Assembly (NCBI GenBank): GCA_033060915.1
Contig: CM065381.1
Coordinates: 29,571,836 to 29,635,835 of the forward strand
Direction of reading: 5' to 3'
From: Euryodendron excelsum
Taxonomy: Eukaryota > Streptophyta > Magnoliopsida > Ericales > Pentaphylacaceae
DNA length: 64,000 nt
Under the pieces are notes generated by a model. It was given only the letters and a program-made list of their open reading frames with translations. It was not told where the DNA came from and ran no database searches. Below are positions 11,759-24,045 of this stretch, one piece after another. The position numbers were made by a program, and so were the translations under genes. Positions within the stretch are counted from its first letter, which is position 1. Each line of letters opens with the position of its first letter.

Positions 11759-13541
11759 TGTTGAGTCAATGCCTTGATTTTAATGATAACAAAACATGGT
11801 TAAATGATCTAATAATTCTACTTAGTGTGCAAATGAATTATTAATTAGATCTTGACTTGAAGCTTATCATAATAGAGGATTTATGATGCAAAGATTTGAA
11901 TAAATAATGAAAAACATGATGAAGTTATGTATTCTACAAAGCTGATATTATAAGAAGAAAAAGAAATCTCAAGTTGATGACAATCCTAGATTGAAGATTG
12001 ATAAGCATGAAAGAATAGCATATTCAACAATGGTGATTTTATAAGGGAATGAAGATGATGGATATCAAAGAAGAAGAATGAAAATGATCAAAGTCTTGAT
12101 TTAAAAGATTGAAGACTTTGAGTACTTGAAGATATCTTGCAAGAATGGAAAAAGAAGAGACCAACTCAAAAACATAAAAGCTTTTTTGATAAATTTAAAG
12201 ATGTCTTGTAGACATGGAAGGAATCACAAGACTTGGAAAGCTTTCTTGGAAGAGTTGTTGAAGTCCATGGAGAAGTCATGTTGATTGAAGAAATGAAGAT
12301 TCTAAGTCATGGAAGCTCTCTTGAAGATCTTGAAGAAGACTTGAATCAATGGATGAAGCTATGATAATGGAAGAGCTCTACAAGTGATGAAAATGAAGAA
12401 AATTCACCTTGAATGGATTGAAGATGTTCTTGGAGTCATCTAATCTTGAAGAAGTGTTTGCAAGCTTTAAAAAGCCTATTTAGATGGTCCTTGAAGAGAT
12501 TAGAAGCTTTGAAAAAGAATGAAGACAAGTTGCAAAAATATGTGTTTTTGGAAAAAGAGTCGACCCCTCAAGCAAAAAGAGTCGACTCATTCGAACAGAG
12601 CCTTGGAATTCTGCTGGAAGCTTAAAAGAGTCGACTCCTGGCCAAAAAGAGTCGACTCATTGCAACAGAGAACAACAATTCTGCAGACTGCTGAAAAGAG
12701 TCGACTCCTGGGACAAAAGAGTCGACTCATTTGGACAGTGACTTGAAAAATCTGCTGAAATGCAAAAAGAGTCGACTCATTGTGAAAAGAGTCGACCCCT
12801 AGACCGTAATGGCTAGTTTTCTAACAGACGGTATGGGCAAAACTGCTACCAAATCTTCTCCCATACTTCTCCAACGACTAGAATCGATCCATACCTATAT
12901 ATATGAGATACATACAGCTTCAAACAAGAAGAGAAGAGCAATCATACCATTCATATCAAGTGCTTGAAGCTGAAAATCACCTGTACCTAACTGCCACATA
13001 TTTTTGCTGAGTGTTTAAAGTTATCCATTGAGTTGTATTCATTCATATACTCACTAGGAGAGTCACTCTTTGTATAATCTTCATTCATTCTCGTTTGGGT
13101 GGGTTTGTAACCTTGTAAGTTTGAGTGTTCTTGGAAAAACACTTGTAAGTTTAAGAGAAGCTTGGACAAAATCTCTTAGGTTTTGAAAGCTTGGGAAGAA
13201 GCTTTTGTAAGAGTGAGCTGGGCATTCGTGGCACAACCAGCGGCTGTGTAAGGAGTATTGCATAGTGGAATTCCTTCGAAAGGATCGAAGAAGAGAGGAC
13301 GTAGGCAAGGTTGGCCGAACCTCTATAAATCTGGTGCATATTTCTTCTGCCTCTGTTTTGCTTACTTGCTCATTATGCATGCTTGCAAATACTTGTTTTA
13401 ATGTACACTTCATTTGCTTGATACATATACTTTGATTATTTGTTACTAAATACATAAACGATTTTTAGTTGAAATTCTTGTTAAAAATTCTATAAAACCC
13501 AATTCACCCCCCCTCTCTTGGGTTGCCTACTTGGGCCAACA
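11759..13541 (+). mobile_element. Solo LTR, Ty1/copia type (SIRE/Maximus-like)
   Basis: Begins TGTTGAGTCAATGCC and ends TTGGGCCAACA, with the perfect 5 bp duplication TTAAG at 11754-11758 and 13542-13546. The start ('ttgattttaatgataacaaaa') and the end ('caccccccctctcttgggttgcc') resemble long LTRs of the SIRE/Maximus lineage of copia elements. No PBS follows, so it is a solo LTR left by recombination. It is 1783 bp long. It contains the palindrome array described separately. The lineage name is from recollection of terminal motifs; the solo-LTR structure is read directly. Confidence 0.88.
12552..12803 (+). repeat. Eight copies of an AAAAGAGTCGACTC motif
   Basis: Inside the solo copia LTR, eight spaced copies of AAAAGAGTCGA(CTC/CCC) occur in about 250 bp. 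GAGTCGACTC is a perfect 10 bp palindrome. The spacing alternates between short (about 20-30 bp) and longer (about 50 bp) gaps. Confidence 0.9.
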
Positions 13542-13585
13542 TTAAGAACTGTGTCAGACAAATATGGCAGATAAAAAAAATTTTA

Positions 13586-14078
13586 GGCTCGTTTGGGAAT
13601 AATTTATTTTGAGTGTTTTTTTAACTTTTTGCTTAAAATAAATACGTGATGTTTGGGAGTAAGCTTTTTTTAACTTATAATAAGTTAGTTTTTTGTTTTG
13701 TTTTGTTTTGTTTTTTTTTTACTTTTTCACGCTAATAAGCCAAAAAGTAAAAAGCAAAAATTTTGAATATTTTTTTGCTTACTCTACAGTTATTCTATAG
13801 TAGTAGAAATTTTAAAAAATAATTAATTTAAAAAATTCTAAAACTAAATTAGTATACTACAATTATTAATGTTGAATTTTTTTTTTAACTTTGTAAAACA
13901 TCACGATTATGTAATCTAATTTACTTCAGGGTTCTTTGAGCATTTTTATATCTAAAAGCCAAAAAAACTTTAAGCTAGTACTAAACATCCCAGCCAATTT
14001 TTTATTTTTTAAGGCAGCTTATTCTTTATAATTTTTGAAACAACTTATTTATCAAAAAAGCTGTTCCCAAATAGACCC
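13586..14078. mobile_element. Tourist/PIF-Harbinger-like MITE
   Basis: Terminal inverted repeats GGCTCGTTTGGGAA and (reverse complement of the right end) GGGTCTATTTGGGAA, flanked by the 3 bp duplication TTA at 13583-13585 and 14079-14081. The element is 493 bp, AT-rich and non-coding. TIR and TTA duplication fit the PIF/Harbinger superfamily. Confidence 0.8.
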
Positions 14079-14081
14079 TTA

Positions 14082-14924
14082 ATATGTGGATATGTCTAGT
14101 TAGGGCTCTGACCTAGCTTAGTCAAGCCAAGTAGTAAGTTGTTTTAACTTGACTTAAAAACTTGATGAGTTTCAAAATATGTTCGAGATTAGTTTGTTTA
14201 ACTTTTGAGATGATCTCAAACGAACTTTAATAAAGCCGATGACACGTTGAGCGCAAGTAGTTTGATTCTTTTATATTATAGTAGAGTGCATACAAGTTTG
14301 TCAAAGCAAATTGGAAACGAGTTCAAAAAATTAATGATTAAACTTGACTTGTTTCGAATGATATTTTAACGGGCCAAACACTAGTACAACCAAAGTAGGT
14401 TGGTTCATTTTACTACTCTTCCTAGTACCCGTTAGTGTTTTATACAAGAGGCTCAGATCCTTGTTAATGAAAACAAAAATTAAAAACAAATAAAAATTTA
14501 CATGATTGTTATATCCAATCAAAAAGAGAGTTCATTTATGCACAATACAAAAGAGCAAGTCTAATACGAGGGATCTCATTGTGTTGTCACAAGTACTTTC
14601 TATTGGCATACTTTGAGCATGAAAATCATACATGCACCGTGCTAGCATATTAGTTTAAACCCAAAAGTTCCAATTATAGTTATAAAGATTGAACTGGACA
14701 TCAAATCAGTAAAGGTGTTGGTTCATGATTCATTGGTTTACCAGGTGGTTAGTGATTATACTTTAGAACTGTAATGTATATGTCTTAATTAGTTCCTTAT
14801 TAGATATAAAGTAGGTTTATTTATGTTGTCTTAATCCTAATTTATCACTAACTTAGTTTGTTTGGTGTAAACAGAATTCTCATGCAAAAAATAATAAATT
14901 TGGATAGAAATGTTACAGATTACT
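14082..14924. other. AT-rich intergenic DNA, nothing recognised
   Basis: No gene or element end seen up to the truncated LTR at about 14925. Confidence 0.5.
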
Positions 14925-15855
14925 CGATGTTGCCGGTTTGACACCTAGAGCCGGTATGGTGTCCTTAGGCGTTTGAATGTCTAAGGGCAACATGGTCATT
15001 TTAACTAAAAAACCTTCGGGAAAGGATTGGAGTTGATTGGATGGCACTAGACATGTCGGACCATCTAGGGACGGCCTAGAAAGGTGGTCTTACCGTTCTA
15101 AGGATTTGGTACTTTCTCGAAGAACACGTTAGGCTCGTTTGGGGTAAAATGGCCATTTGTCATCAAGATGGGCTAGCAAGCATTGGTGTTGACCGGTCTG
15201 GATCTGGTTTGAACTTCTGTTTGAGGAATTGGTAGTTTCTTGGTGGATAGGTTTGAAAGGGCCTTACCGCCTTGAAGAATAAACTTTCTCGAATGTCGTG
15301 TCAGACTAGGACAGTCTTCCGTTCTTGAGGGGTTTATGCTTTCTCAAAGAACTTGTCAGACTTGGAGGGTTTTCCATTCTTGAGGGGTTTGTGCTTTCTT
15401 AAAGAACGTGTCGAATTAGTAAACATTTTACATTAGCGGGCTAGCAGGCGTTAGAAGTGAACTGCTCTTTCATCTCGGGGACTTAGGTACTTTTCAGAGA
15501 TGAGTGTAAAAGGGGCTTTATTAATCTGGGGAATAAACTTTCCCAATGATCGTGTCGTACTAGGTTGAATGGTCCTACAGTCAACAAAGGATCAACTTTC
15601 TCAAATGATGGGACAATTGGATCTGACTTTGAATTTGAATGGACTTATCGTCTTATGGAAGACGTGCCAGACTGGATTGGATTGACTAATGCACGAAGGG
15701 CATTCTGGTCGTTTTGCCTCTATTGGGCCGGCAAAGCGGTTGACAGATTGGATTGGATTTAGAAAGCCAGTTTAGGCTTAAGTATGCTTCTATTAGTTTG
15801 TAAGTGCTTTCGGTCGGGCCGGAGATTGCCGAGTGGCCAAAATGGGGTACCAACA
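14925..15855 (-). mobile_element. Truncated 3' LTR (LTR C) of reverse element H
   Basis: Matches LTR B (about 22160-22571) from 'ttgccggtttgacacctagagccgg' to 'ggagattgccgagtggccaaaatgggg', which is the reverse complement of the LTR 5' end. Only the first 0.9 kb of an LTR that is otherwise 4-5 kb remains, so its distal part (left) is deleted. It is followed directly by the complement of a PPT, which fixes it as the 3' LTR of a minus-strand element whose inside lies to the right. Confidence 0.8.
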
Positions 15856-15874
15856 GCTACCCTTTTTTTTTTGT
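15856..15874 (-). other. Polypurine tract of element H
   Basis: On the minus strand a purine run (caaaaaaaaaagggtagc) sits directly against the 5' end of LTR C. It is equivalent to the PPTs of elements D and G. Confidence 0.75.
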
Positions 15875-17039
15875 CTTTACCTGTTAAAGACAAAAAAGAA
15901 TAAAGTAAGTACCCAATGAAGGTTGCGAGGCAGTCAGAGGGACCGGAGGTTTGAAATTTTAAAAATTAGAGGTTGAAGCTTAAAAATGGGGTTAAGAGAC
16001 CATTTAAAACTGGTTTTGGCAGGCAAAAGGCCTAGGTGGGCCAAGCTTGGCCGTGCACCACTCACATTGGCACCAGGCTTGGGTTTCTTTGTGTGCCATT
16101 ACAAGTGGTGCACAGCTTGTGGGATTTTTTAAAACAACAACTACGGATTTAAAGGTTTTTGCTTAGTTTTGTGCCATTTTTGAGATCTCTCTCCAAAACT
16201 CTTCAGGAGATTTTGCTTGAGCATCACCGGGAAGTGTTTGTGGAACTCCAGGGAGTTGTCGAGAAGTGACGTCATCGCCGGAGAAGAAGAAATTGCTGAA
16301 AAATCCCAAAAATTGATTTTTCTTGTTTTTGGTTGATTTCAATGCCTAGATTTTCGTTTGAAGCATGTGTATAATTGAAATTGAGGTTCTTGAATGTTTT
16401 AAATGCATTTATAGAGTCTTTTTTGTGTTTTGGTGATCATTTGAGTGAGTTTGTATGGATTGCCATGTTTTAGTGAAAGGGGTTTCCTGCAAGCTTAGAA
16501 AAACTAGTGATTTGGACATTGGGTGATGCCTTTTCTTACAAAGTTTTTGAGTAGGATGTCTTAGAAAAATATTTTAAATAATCGTGTGAAGTTTTGTGAT
16601 TTTCTAAAAATAATTGTATTTTTTTATTTTTAAAAAATTAGAAAAAGGTTGAAAAATATGGAAAGTTGAAAAAAATTGAGGAATAAATCCCAGGGGTGTT
16701 GGATTGTTGTTAAAAAATTCTAGAAATATTTTTGAAAAGTTTTGTGTAAGTTTTTGGAAAACTTGTGAATATTTATTTTTTTTGAAAGTATTTGAAAAGA
16801 AGTGTGAAAATAGCCTCAAGAATAAGAAAAATTGGTGTTTGCCTGTTTATGCCCCATGTTGGGCAGGTGGCGAGATATTACGTGTTTGGTGGCATTGTGA
16901 GTTTGCGGTTGTGTAGCGTTGTAGAGGTCTTTTATAGATGGGACTCTATCAGATTTTTTAGAAAATTTGGCACTTGAAATTTTTGTGAAATAAAGGTTTA
17001 AGAAAACTTTAAAAAGGGTTCTTTAGAACAGGTAGAGAG

Positions 17040-17280
17040 ATAGGCTTTTGAAGGGAAAGCCTTAGAAACTAATTGAACCAGGGCTTTTAAGGGAAAGCCC
17101 TAAGAAATCATAGGACTGGGGCTTTTGAAGGAAAGCCCTAAGAAACCCCCTAAAAAACCATAGGACCTGGGGTTTTTAAGGGAAAATCCAAAAAAACCAT
17201 AGAACCTGGGCTTTTGGGGAAAAGCCTTAAGAAACAATGCTTTTTTTGGAGGGGAAACTTTTTGAAAACCTAGGCTTTGG
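17040..17280. repeat. Imperfect tandem repeat, unit about 55 bp
   Basis: Units share gggcttttgaagggaaagcc and taagaaaccatagga-type segments; about four to five copies. They lie in the presumed first intron/leader of the element H PMD gene. Confidence 0.8.
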
Positions 17281-17284
17281 GCCC

Positions 17285-17875
17285 AGATTGGTTGACTTTT
17301 TGAGGGAAAAGTTAGAAAACCGAGTAATTTTGAAAACAATCGTTTTTTGAGGACGAAAATTTTATAAAACTAGATTAATTTTGAAAACAAATTTTTGAGG
17401 GTTAAAAGTTTAGAAAACCAGTATTGAAATTAATGCCAACTTTTTGAGGATAAAATTTTTTAGAAAATTGGGAATTAAAATTGAAACCAACCTTTTTAAG
17501 AAGAAAAAGTTTAGAAAATTGGGAATTAAAATTGAAACCAACCTTTTTGAGGAGAAAACGTTTAGAAAACTGAGATTGAAATTGGAACCAACTTTTTTGA
17601 GGATAAAAGTTTAGAAAACCTGGATTGAAATTGAAATAAAATTTTTTGAGGATAAAAAGTTTAGAAAACCGGGTAATTTTGAAAACAATTTCTTGAGGAT
17701 AAAAAGTTTAGAAAACCGGGGTTGAAATTGAAACCAACTTTTTTGAGGATAAAAAGTTTAGAAAATTGAGTAATTTTGAAAACAACTTTTTGAGGATAAA
17801 AAGTTTAGAAAATCAGGAATAATTTTGAAACAAACTTTTTTGAGGATAAAAAGTTTAGAAAACCGGGATGTTGAG
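17285..17875. repeat. Minisatellite of about 57-60 bp units
   Basis: About ten imperfect copies built from 'gaggataaaaagtttagaaa', 'accggg' and 'ttgaaattgaaaccaac' run up to just before the PMD acceptor site. The plus strand is almost free of C. Confidence 0.88.
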
Positions 17876-18001
17876 AAACTTGAGACATTTCTTGCTCATG
17901 TTCCTCTTTTTTTTTTTCGCATTCTTTTCTTTTCTTTTCCTTTGCCATTGTTCATATTGTTGACTGATAGATGTTTCTTCTCTTCCTTTTTATTTTTAAG
18001 G

Positions 18002-18474
18002 ATGGCCGATGCAGGTGAGAGTGGGTCCAAGAGGAGACGCCGACTCAGCAAGGGCATTCGGAAGGATTCAGATGCTGGAGAGGTTAGTAGAGTAGCTCTC
18101 TCTTGGGAACAGTCGGCAAATGGCAAGTCGGGTAGCCACTAGTAGCAGTCGGACGACCAATAAGCCACCTTTCAGGCCCGATGTTGAGGAGAGTGGTAAT
18201 GATGATAGCGATAAGGCACTGGGGCTGGAGGATTCTGGCCCTTCTTACAGGCTATGGGAGGGTGAGTGTGAATATTAGACACGCTGAGCCTGCTTTAGAC
18301 AATCTGGTGGTAGCTGACATTCCGCGTTTGGGTGATCTAGCCTACCATCCTAGTGCTTATGCTTGCCGAAAAATGGCTCCACATAGACATTCTGCCTTCA
18401 GAGGGGCATTTTATCTGGCTCTTGGGGCGATGAGGTCAGCTGCTGTGTCTTACCAGACCTTCTCAGTTGACATA
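18002..18474 (+). pseudogene. Plant-mobile-domain (PMD) gene of element H, truncated by element G
   Basis: The start ATG follows a pyrimidine-rich TTTTTAAG acceptor at 17999-18000. The first residues MADAGESGSKRRRR parallel MVDAGDDGSEKRSR at the start of the PMD copy in element D, also placed directly after an acceptor. A stop (TAG) at codon 47 and frame shifts follow. Further on the frame reads LGDLAYHPSAYACRKMAPHR and a HSAFRGAFYLALGAMRSAAVSYQTFS block that aligns with the D copy. The sequence is cut at 18475 by the end of LTR B. The gene is antisense to its host element. Plant-mobile-domain proteins are a plant family shared by transposons and host genes such as MAIL1/MAIN; the biochemical function in transposons is unknown. 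Confidence 0.7.
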
Positions 18475-21400
18475 TGTCACGCCTCGATTTTTTACACTTG
18501 AGGAAAAATACGCACAAGTGGGAAAAATAGGATACTCTCTCATTAGAACTCATCCTCCTTGAAAGACAAGTGTGACTATGTTTGAATTGGAAATTTATTT
18601 GAATAAGAGCTTTTTAAAAACGATTTGGAGTTGCCACTTAACTTGATTAAGGTGAGTAAGGTTATCTATAACTAAGCATAATCCAAAGATTACACTTAGG
18701 GTTTTTGAAAATATTTTGAAAACTTTCTCAAGAGAGGGTTTTTAAGAAAATAGGTTGTTTGGCAATTTTTGGAAAGATTGAAGCCCTTTTTGAAAATAAC
18801 CTCTTTTTGGTCTTTGAAAATAATGATTCTAGTTTCGGAGGTTGGTTAGATGTAGAGAAGGTGTACTAAGCCATCACCCTACCCCTCTCTTGCGATACCT
18901 ACATATCTATTCACCCTAGATTCACTCATTTAGAATATTTGATTAATACATGTCCAATACTATCCACTTTAGAAGAGAACTATATGGTGCATGATATGTA
19001 AGTGCAAGAAAAAGATTTAATTTTGAAAATAGATTTGAAAAGAAAGATTTAACTTTGAAAATAGATTTGAAAAGAATATTTGAAGTTTGAAAGAAGGTTT
19101 TAGAAATCAAAAAATTGAAATAGATTATGGAATTGAAGATTTGAAAATAAATTTTAGAATTGGAAATTTGAAAAAGTGTGAAATTAAAAATTTGAAAAAG
19201 ATTGTGACCACACCTATAAGAGTTGCCTATGTATCTCTTTGCTGGAAATTAGGTATGTCGTAGTTCGGACAAGAGTCCGATTGAAAATAAACACTTTAAG
19301 GTTTTGAAAAGTTTTGGATTGAAAGGTTTGGTTCAAAAAGAGTTTGATTTAAAAAAGAGTTTGATTTGAAACTTGGAATTGAAGATTTGAAATTGAAATT
19401 TTATTTGAAATTGAACCTAGACTTAGAATTGGACTTGGAAAAGGGTTTGAACTTTGAAAGATAACTTAGATTAGATTTGAAAAGATTGTGATTTTAAAAC
19501 CACCTTGACTTAGATTGACATTGGAAAACTATCTTGGTTTAGAAAAAAGCTTTAGAAAGGAGTTGAAGCTTCCTAATTGAGGGTTAGGGTTGAACTAGGG
19601 TTTAGGTATCCTAAGCTTTAGGCAACTAAGGTTGAAAAATGTACTTGAAATAAGAAGGTTTGATTTAGACTTAAAAAGTTAGATTGAGAAAATTTGGAGT
19701 TAGAAACGGCTCGAATTAGGAAAAGTTAAATTTAAGAAAGCTTTGAAAAGAGATTTGATTTGATTTAGAAACACTTGACTTGGAATGTGGGAAAGATTTG
19801 ACTTTGATTACTTGATTTGGATGAGTTTAGAAAATTAAGGTCTAGGAAAGATTAGATTTTAAAATTTTTTGAATTTAGGAATGTTTCAAAATAGAAAATT
19901 TTTATTTTAGGAAAGTTTTCAAGTTAGGAAAGATTTGAACTTAAGAAAGTTTCATTTTAGGAAAGTTTTGTTTTTGAAAAGATTTCAATTTAAGAAAGTT
20001 TTAAATTTAGAAATATTTGAACTTTGGAAAGATTCAAAATTTAAAAAGTTTTAGAATTCGGAAAGATTGAAATTTAAAAAGGTTTGAAATTAGGAAATGT
20101 TGGAATTAAGAAAGGTTGGAATTAGGAAAAGTTCGAATTAAGCAAGATTTGATTCCTATTTCCTAAAGTAGAAGATTAGATTTTATTTTAAAAAATAGAT
20201 TATTTGATTTAGTTTATAAAATCAGAGGATTTGATCTAGTTTCCTAAATTAGAAGATTGGATTCGACATGGAATTGGAAAGGTTCAATTTTGAAAATCTA
20301 GAATTTGAAAGTGTATGATTTGGTGTAGAAAAAGATATTTTAGAAATCTAGGATTTGATGTAGAAGGTAGTTTTGGAAACCTATGATTTGAGGCAAAATA
20401 AGAAGTCACAATTTTATGAAAAAGAACTAGGGTTTCCTAACCATGGGATCTAAGGCTTAACTTGGACCCCAAGAAAAAATATTTTTGGAAATGAGATCTT
20501 TGAAAACAAGTTTTTAAGAAAGAAGTTTGAAATGAGTTTTTAGAAAGTAGATTTTGAAGAGAGTTTTTGGAAAGGAACTTAAAAAGCAATTTTGGAAAGG
20601 GAGTTGAATATGGACTTTCGAAATCTTTTGAATGGTTCACTTTTCTAAAAAAATTCTAACCATGAAAAGATTAGAACCATTCTAGGTTGGTATTTTGAAA
20701 ATAACATGGATTTGAAATATGGACCAATATGATCACATTGAATATCACACTTTTTTAAAACAATCCTAACTATAGAACGGCTAGAATCATCTTAAAATTG
20801 TGATTTTTGATTAAAAAAAAAGGGTTTACACCCAAAATACGGATCTTGATGGTCACAATAATTGTAGCACTTTTCTAAAACAACCCTAACAATGGAATGA
20901 CTAGAATTATCATAGGAGGGTAATTTTGAAAACAAGTTTTGAAAGAAAAAGATTTTAATACAAGCTTTAAAAGATGATTTTAATTCAAGTTTTGAAAATC
21001 ACTTTGAAAACAAGTTTTGAATGGATGTATGATTATGACATGTACAATGCAAAAGGGTTGTGAATATACAAGGTTAGGTTTCACCACATAATCAGGGGGC
21101 CGAATCTACACGGTCTAAGGTTAAACTTGAAGAAAGCCCCCAACAGGGTGACTTTCAACAGTTCTTCCTAGGCATGAATCGGGGAATCCCTTATTTCAAG
21201 CATGCAAGAAGGGGAGGTAGAAGATGGGAATTAAAATAGAAGAAAACCCAAGTGGGTTAGGAAAGAGAAGACAAAGGGGAGAAGTACGTAAACATAAAGA
21301 GAAAACCAACCTCGAATTCTTCTTTCTTTGTTTGCTTTACTTTAATTGGACCTCGAGAGCTTCAAACTTGCAGCATTTGAGTCTTCAATGGCTTGCTTTG

Positions 21401-22571
21401 TGGCTGGTGTACGAGTGTGTATAAGCTATGGTTAGAGTGCATGGAGGCTAGGGCTTGAAAAGACTTGAAGGAATTAGGGTTTGGATGGAATTCGAACTCT
21501 GCTTTTAGAGAGGCAGCATTTCTGGACTGAGATTGTAGACCCTTTTACGCAGTGGAAAAGGTTTGTATTTATAGGCAACTTAAACCGACCTGAGGCCTGT
21601 TGAAGTGGTGCCAGGCCAATTTTTGGCTTGACACCACTACTAGTGGTGCCAGCCACTTAGGGAAGTTTTTAGGGCAGCAAGAAACGTATATTTGACCCTT
21701 GATACGCAAGGCAGAAAATTTGGGCGCCTATCCTAGTAACTACCATGCAATTTTTAGCTTGGCTTTAGTAGGAGTGACTCTCAAAGGTTCAAAAATATTT
21801 AGGGAGGCTGGGATTGATCTGAAAGGCCAAAAATGGGTAGAAACCCTTAAAATAGTGTCTCGGGGGTAACATGCTTGAAAAACAATATCAGGATTTTTGA
21901 AATGGTCAACCGAGCCATTATGGGCAAAACGGTCAACTAGACCGAAAATCACCGGAATGGACTTGGGGTGACCCATGAGAAGGCTTGAAGGTTGGAAATA
22001 CTATTGAGAATGTTTCGAGAGATTGCCAGTTTGATACGCAGAGCTGGCATGGTTAGAAAAGGAGAATGGCCCATTAGGGCCAAAATGGTCATTTCGTACC
22101 GGACTTGTCGAAATAGACTCGGAATGATTTGGAAAGGTATTGGAAGGTCGAGAATACTATTAGAAGCATCCTTGGGAGATTACCGGCTTGATACCTAGAG
22201 CCGGTGTGGTTCCCAGAGGCAATCAGATGCTTAGGGACAAAATGGTTATTTTAACCAGATGCTCCCAGAATCGGTCCGAGAGTGATTGGAAGACACTAGA
22301 ACTTGCTAGATTATCTCTAGGACAATCTTGGAAGGGTGGATTTACTGCTCTAAGGTCCTACGTACTTTTCAAGAAGCGTGCCAAATTGAATTAGACTATA
22401 ATGATGCCTTAGGGGCATTTTGGTTATTTAACTTCCAACGGGCCCGAGAAGCGACCCGTCAACTGGATTGGAGTTTGGAGGGCAGGTTGGAGTCTGAATG
22501 TGCATGTGATGTTTGAAAGTGAGCTTGGTCGTACTGGAGATCACTGAGCGGGCAAAAATGGTGTGCTTACA
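18475..22571 (-). mobile_element. 3' LTR (LTR B) of reverse element G
   Basis: Starts TGTCACGCCTCGATTTTT (reverse complement of an LTR 3' end) and ends 'gtgtgcttaca' (reverse complement of the LTR 5' end). It is 4097 bp long and interrupts the PMD gene of element H. The following bases (gttgctcctattttgcttg) are the complement of a PPT, so this is the 3' LTR of an element that continues to the right. The 5 bp before it are ACATA; the partner duplication would lie beyond the right edge. Its R/U5 part (18590-20660) is almost free of C on the plus strand. Confidence 0.88.
21566..21573 (-). promoter_or_regulatory. TATA box of LTR B
   Basis: TATAAATA on the minus strand. The ggtgcca/tggcacc-type palindromes at 21600-21655 lie just upstream in the LTR sense, as in the other LTRs. 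Confidence 0.65.
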
Positions 22572-22590
22572 GTTGCTCCTATTTTGCTTG
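22572..22590 (-). other. Polypurine tract of element G
   Basis: Minus-strand purine-rich sequence (caagcaaaataggagcaac) next to LTR B. A 'gtcgaagacaaaaaatgataaaataag' type block follows, which also accompanies the PPTs of D and H. Confidence 0.65.
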
Positions 22591-22689
22591 TCGAAGACAA
22601 AAAATGATAAAATAAGAGTCCCATGTGACCGGGAGGTGATCAAAGGGATTGGAAGAGTTGGAATCTAAAGAATAGTTACCTCGAGCCGA

Positions 22690-23570
22690 TGGTCAATGTT
22701 TGGAGCTTCGTCTAGTAGAATGATGCTCCTTTGGGGAAATTGATTCTTCTTGCAGTGGCGCTCCGTCTGGCAGAATGATACTCTTCTAGAAAAATTGATT
22801 CTTTTTAAATTGGAGCTTTTTCTGGTGAAAGGATACTTTAAGGAAACTGATGCTCTGTCTGGCGGGATGATACTCCTCTGGGAAAACTGATTTTCCTCTG
22901 GGAAAACTGATTTTTCTTGAATTGGCGCTCCGTCTGGCGGAAGGATAATCCTCTCGGGAAATTGATTCTTCTTAAATTGGCGCTTTGTCTGGTAGAAGGA
23001 TACTCCTTTGGGGGAATTGATGCTCCGTCTGGCGGGATGATATTACTCTGGAAAAATTAATGCTTCTTGAACTAACACTCCATCTGGCAGAACGATGCTC
23101 CTCTGGGGAAGTCCAAGGTTATGTATTGAAACTGCTACTTCTTGCACCAACACTCTATTTGGCGGAACGATGCTTCTCTGGTGAAACTTAAGGTTGATGT
23201 CTTGAAACTGCTATTTTTTGAACCAACACTCTGTTTGGCAAAACGATGCTCCTCTAGGGAAGTCCAAGGTGGTTGTCTTGAAGCTGTTACATCTTGAACC
23301 AATACTCCGTTTGGCAGAATGATGCTCCTTTGGAAAATCTCAAGGTTGATGTCTTGAAACTGCTACGTCTTAAACCAACACTCCGTCTGGCGAAACGATG
23401 TTCCTCTGGGGAAGTCCAAGGTTGATGTCTTGAAACTGCTATTTCTTGAACCAACACTCTGTCTAGAAGAACGATGCTCCTTTGGAGAAGTCTAAGGTTG
23501 ATGTCTTGAAACTACTACTTCTTGAACCAACACTTTGTCTAGCAGAACGATACTCCTCTGGGAAACTCCA
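22690..23570. repeat. Tandem array built on 'ctccgtctggcagaa...gatgctcctctggg'
   Basis: About a dozen imperfect copies. Early copies have units of about 60 bp (ending gaaaattgattcttcttaaa); later copies have units of about 88 bp with an added 'aaggttgatgtcttgaaactgc' segment. So a shorter unit seems to have gained a second module before amplifying again. Confidence 0.9.
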
Positions 23571-23707
23571 AAGTTGATTAGAGAGGTCGAGGGTGGGCCA
23601 TTGCCCCATTCTTTATTTATTGCCGGCTATGGAAGTCTGAGCTTTCTGAGGTGTGTGCTGGTGCTGGAGATGTTTGAGGTTACTTTGCCCCATTCCTTGT
23701 TTCCTAT

Positions 23708-23711
<4 letters not shown>

Positions 23712-23744
<33 letters not shown>
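23712..23744. repeat. (GA)n microsatellite
   Basis: About 16 GA units. Confidence 0.97.
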
Positions 23745-23746
<2 letters not shown>

Positions 23747-23789
23747 AGTTTTTGGGCAAAAATAATTTATTTATGCCAATTCTAAAAAT

Positions 23790-24045
23790 ACATGGGTAAT
23801 CGAATTGAATGCATGTCATACTTTTTTTATTAATGCACATACAAGATTAGAATTAAATGCAATCAAACTTTTTGATGTATACACATGCAAGAATGAAATT
23901 TGAATGTATGTCATATTTTTTTATGAATGCACCTACAAGAATGCACGTGCAGGATTGGAATTGAGTGTATGTCAAACTTTTTGATGAATGCGCATACAAG
24001 AATGGAATTGAATGCATTTCATACTTTGATAAATACATACATTTT
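23790..24045. repeat. Imperfect tandem repeat, unit about 60 bp
   Basis: Four copies sharing 'atgaatgcacatacaagaat', 'ggaattgaatgca' and 'tcatactttttt'-type segments. Confidence 0.8.

Larger units (their letters stand above)
15856..18474 (-). mobile_element. Internal 3' region of reverse element H
   Basis: Lies between the PPT and the point where element G inserted (18475). It holds the leader, a long repeat-rich intron-like region and the start of the antisense PMD gene (plus strand). It is collinear with 51744-53103 of element D read in reverse, though longer because of tandem repeats at 17040-17875. Confidence 0.75.

Noticed and set aside
15565..15762. Plus-strand frame of 65 codons
   Set aside because: Lies within LTR C, whose sister LTRs do not keep it open.
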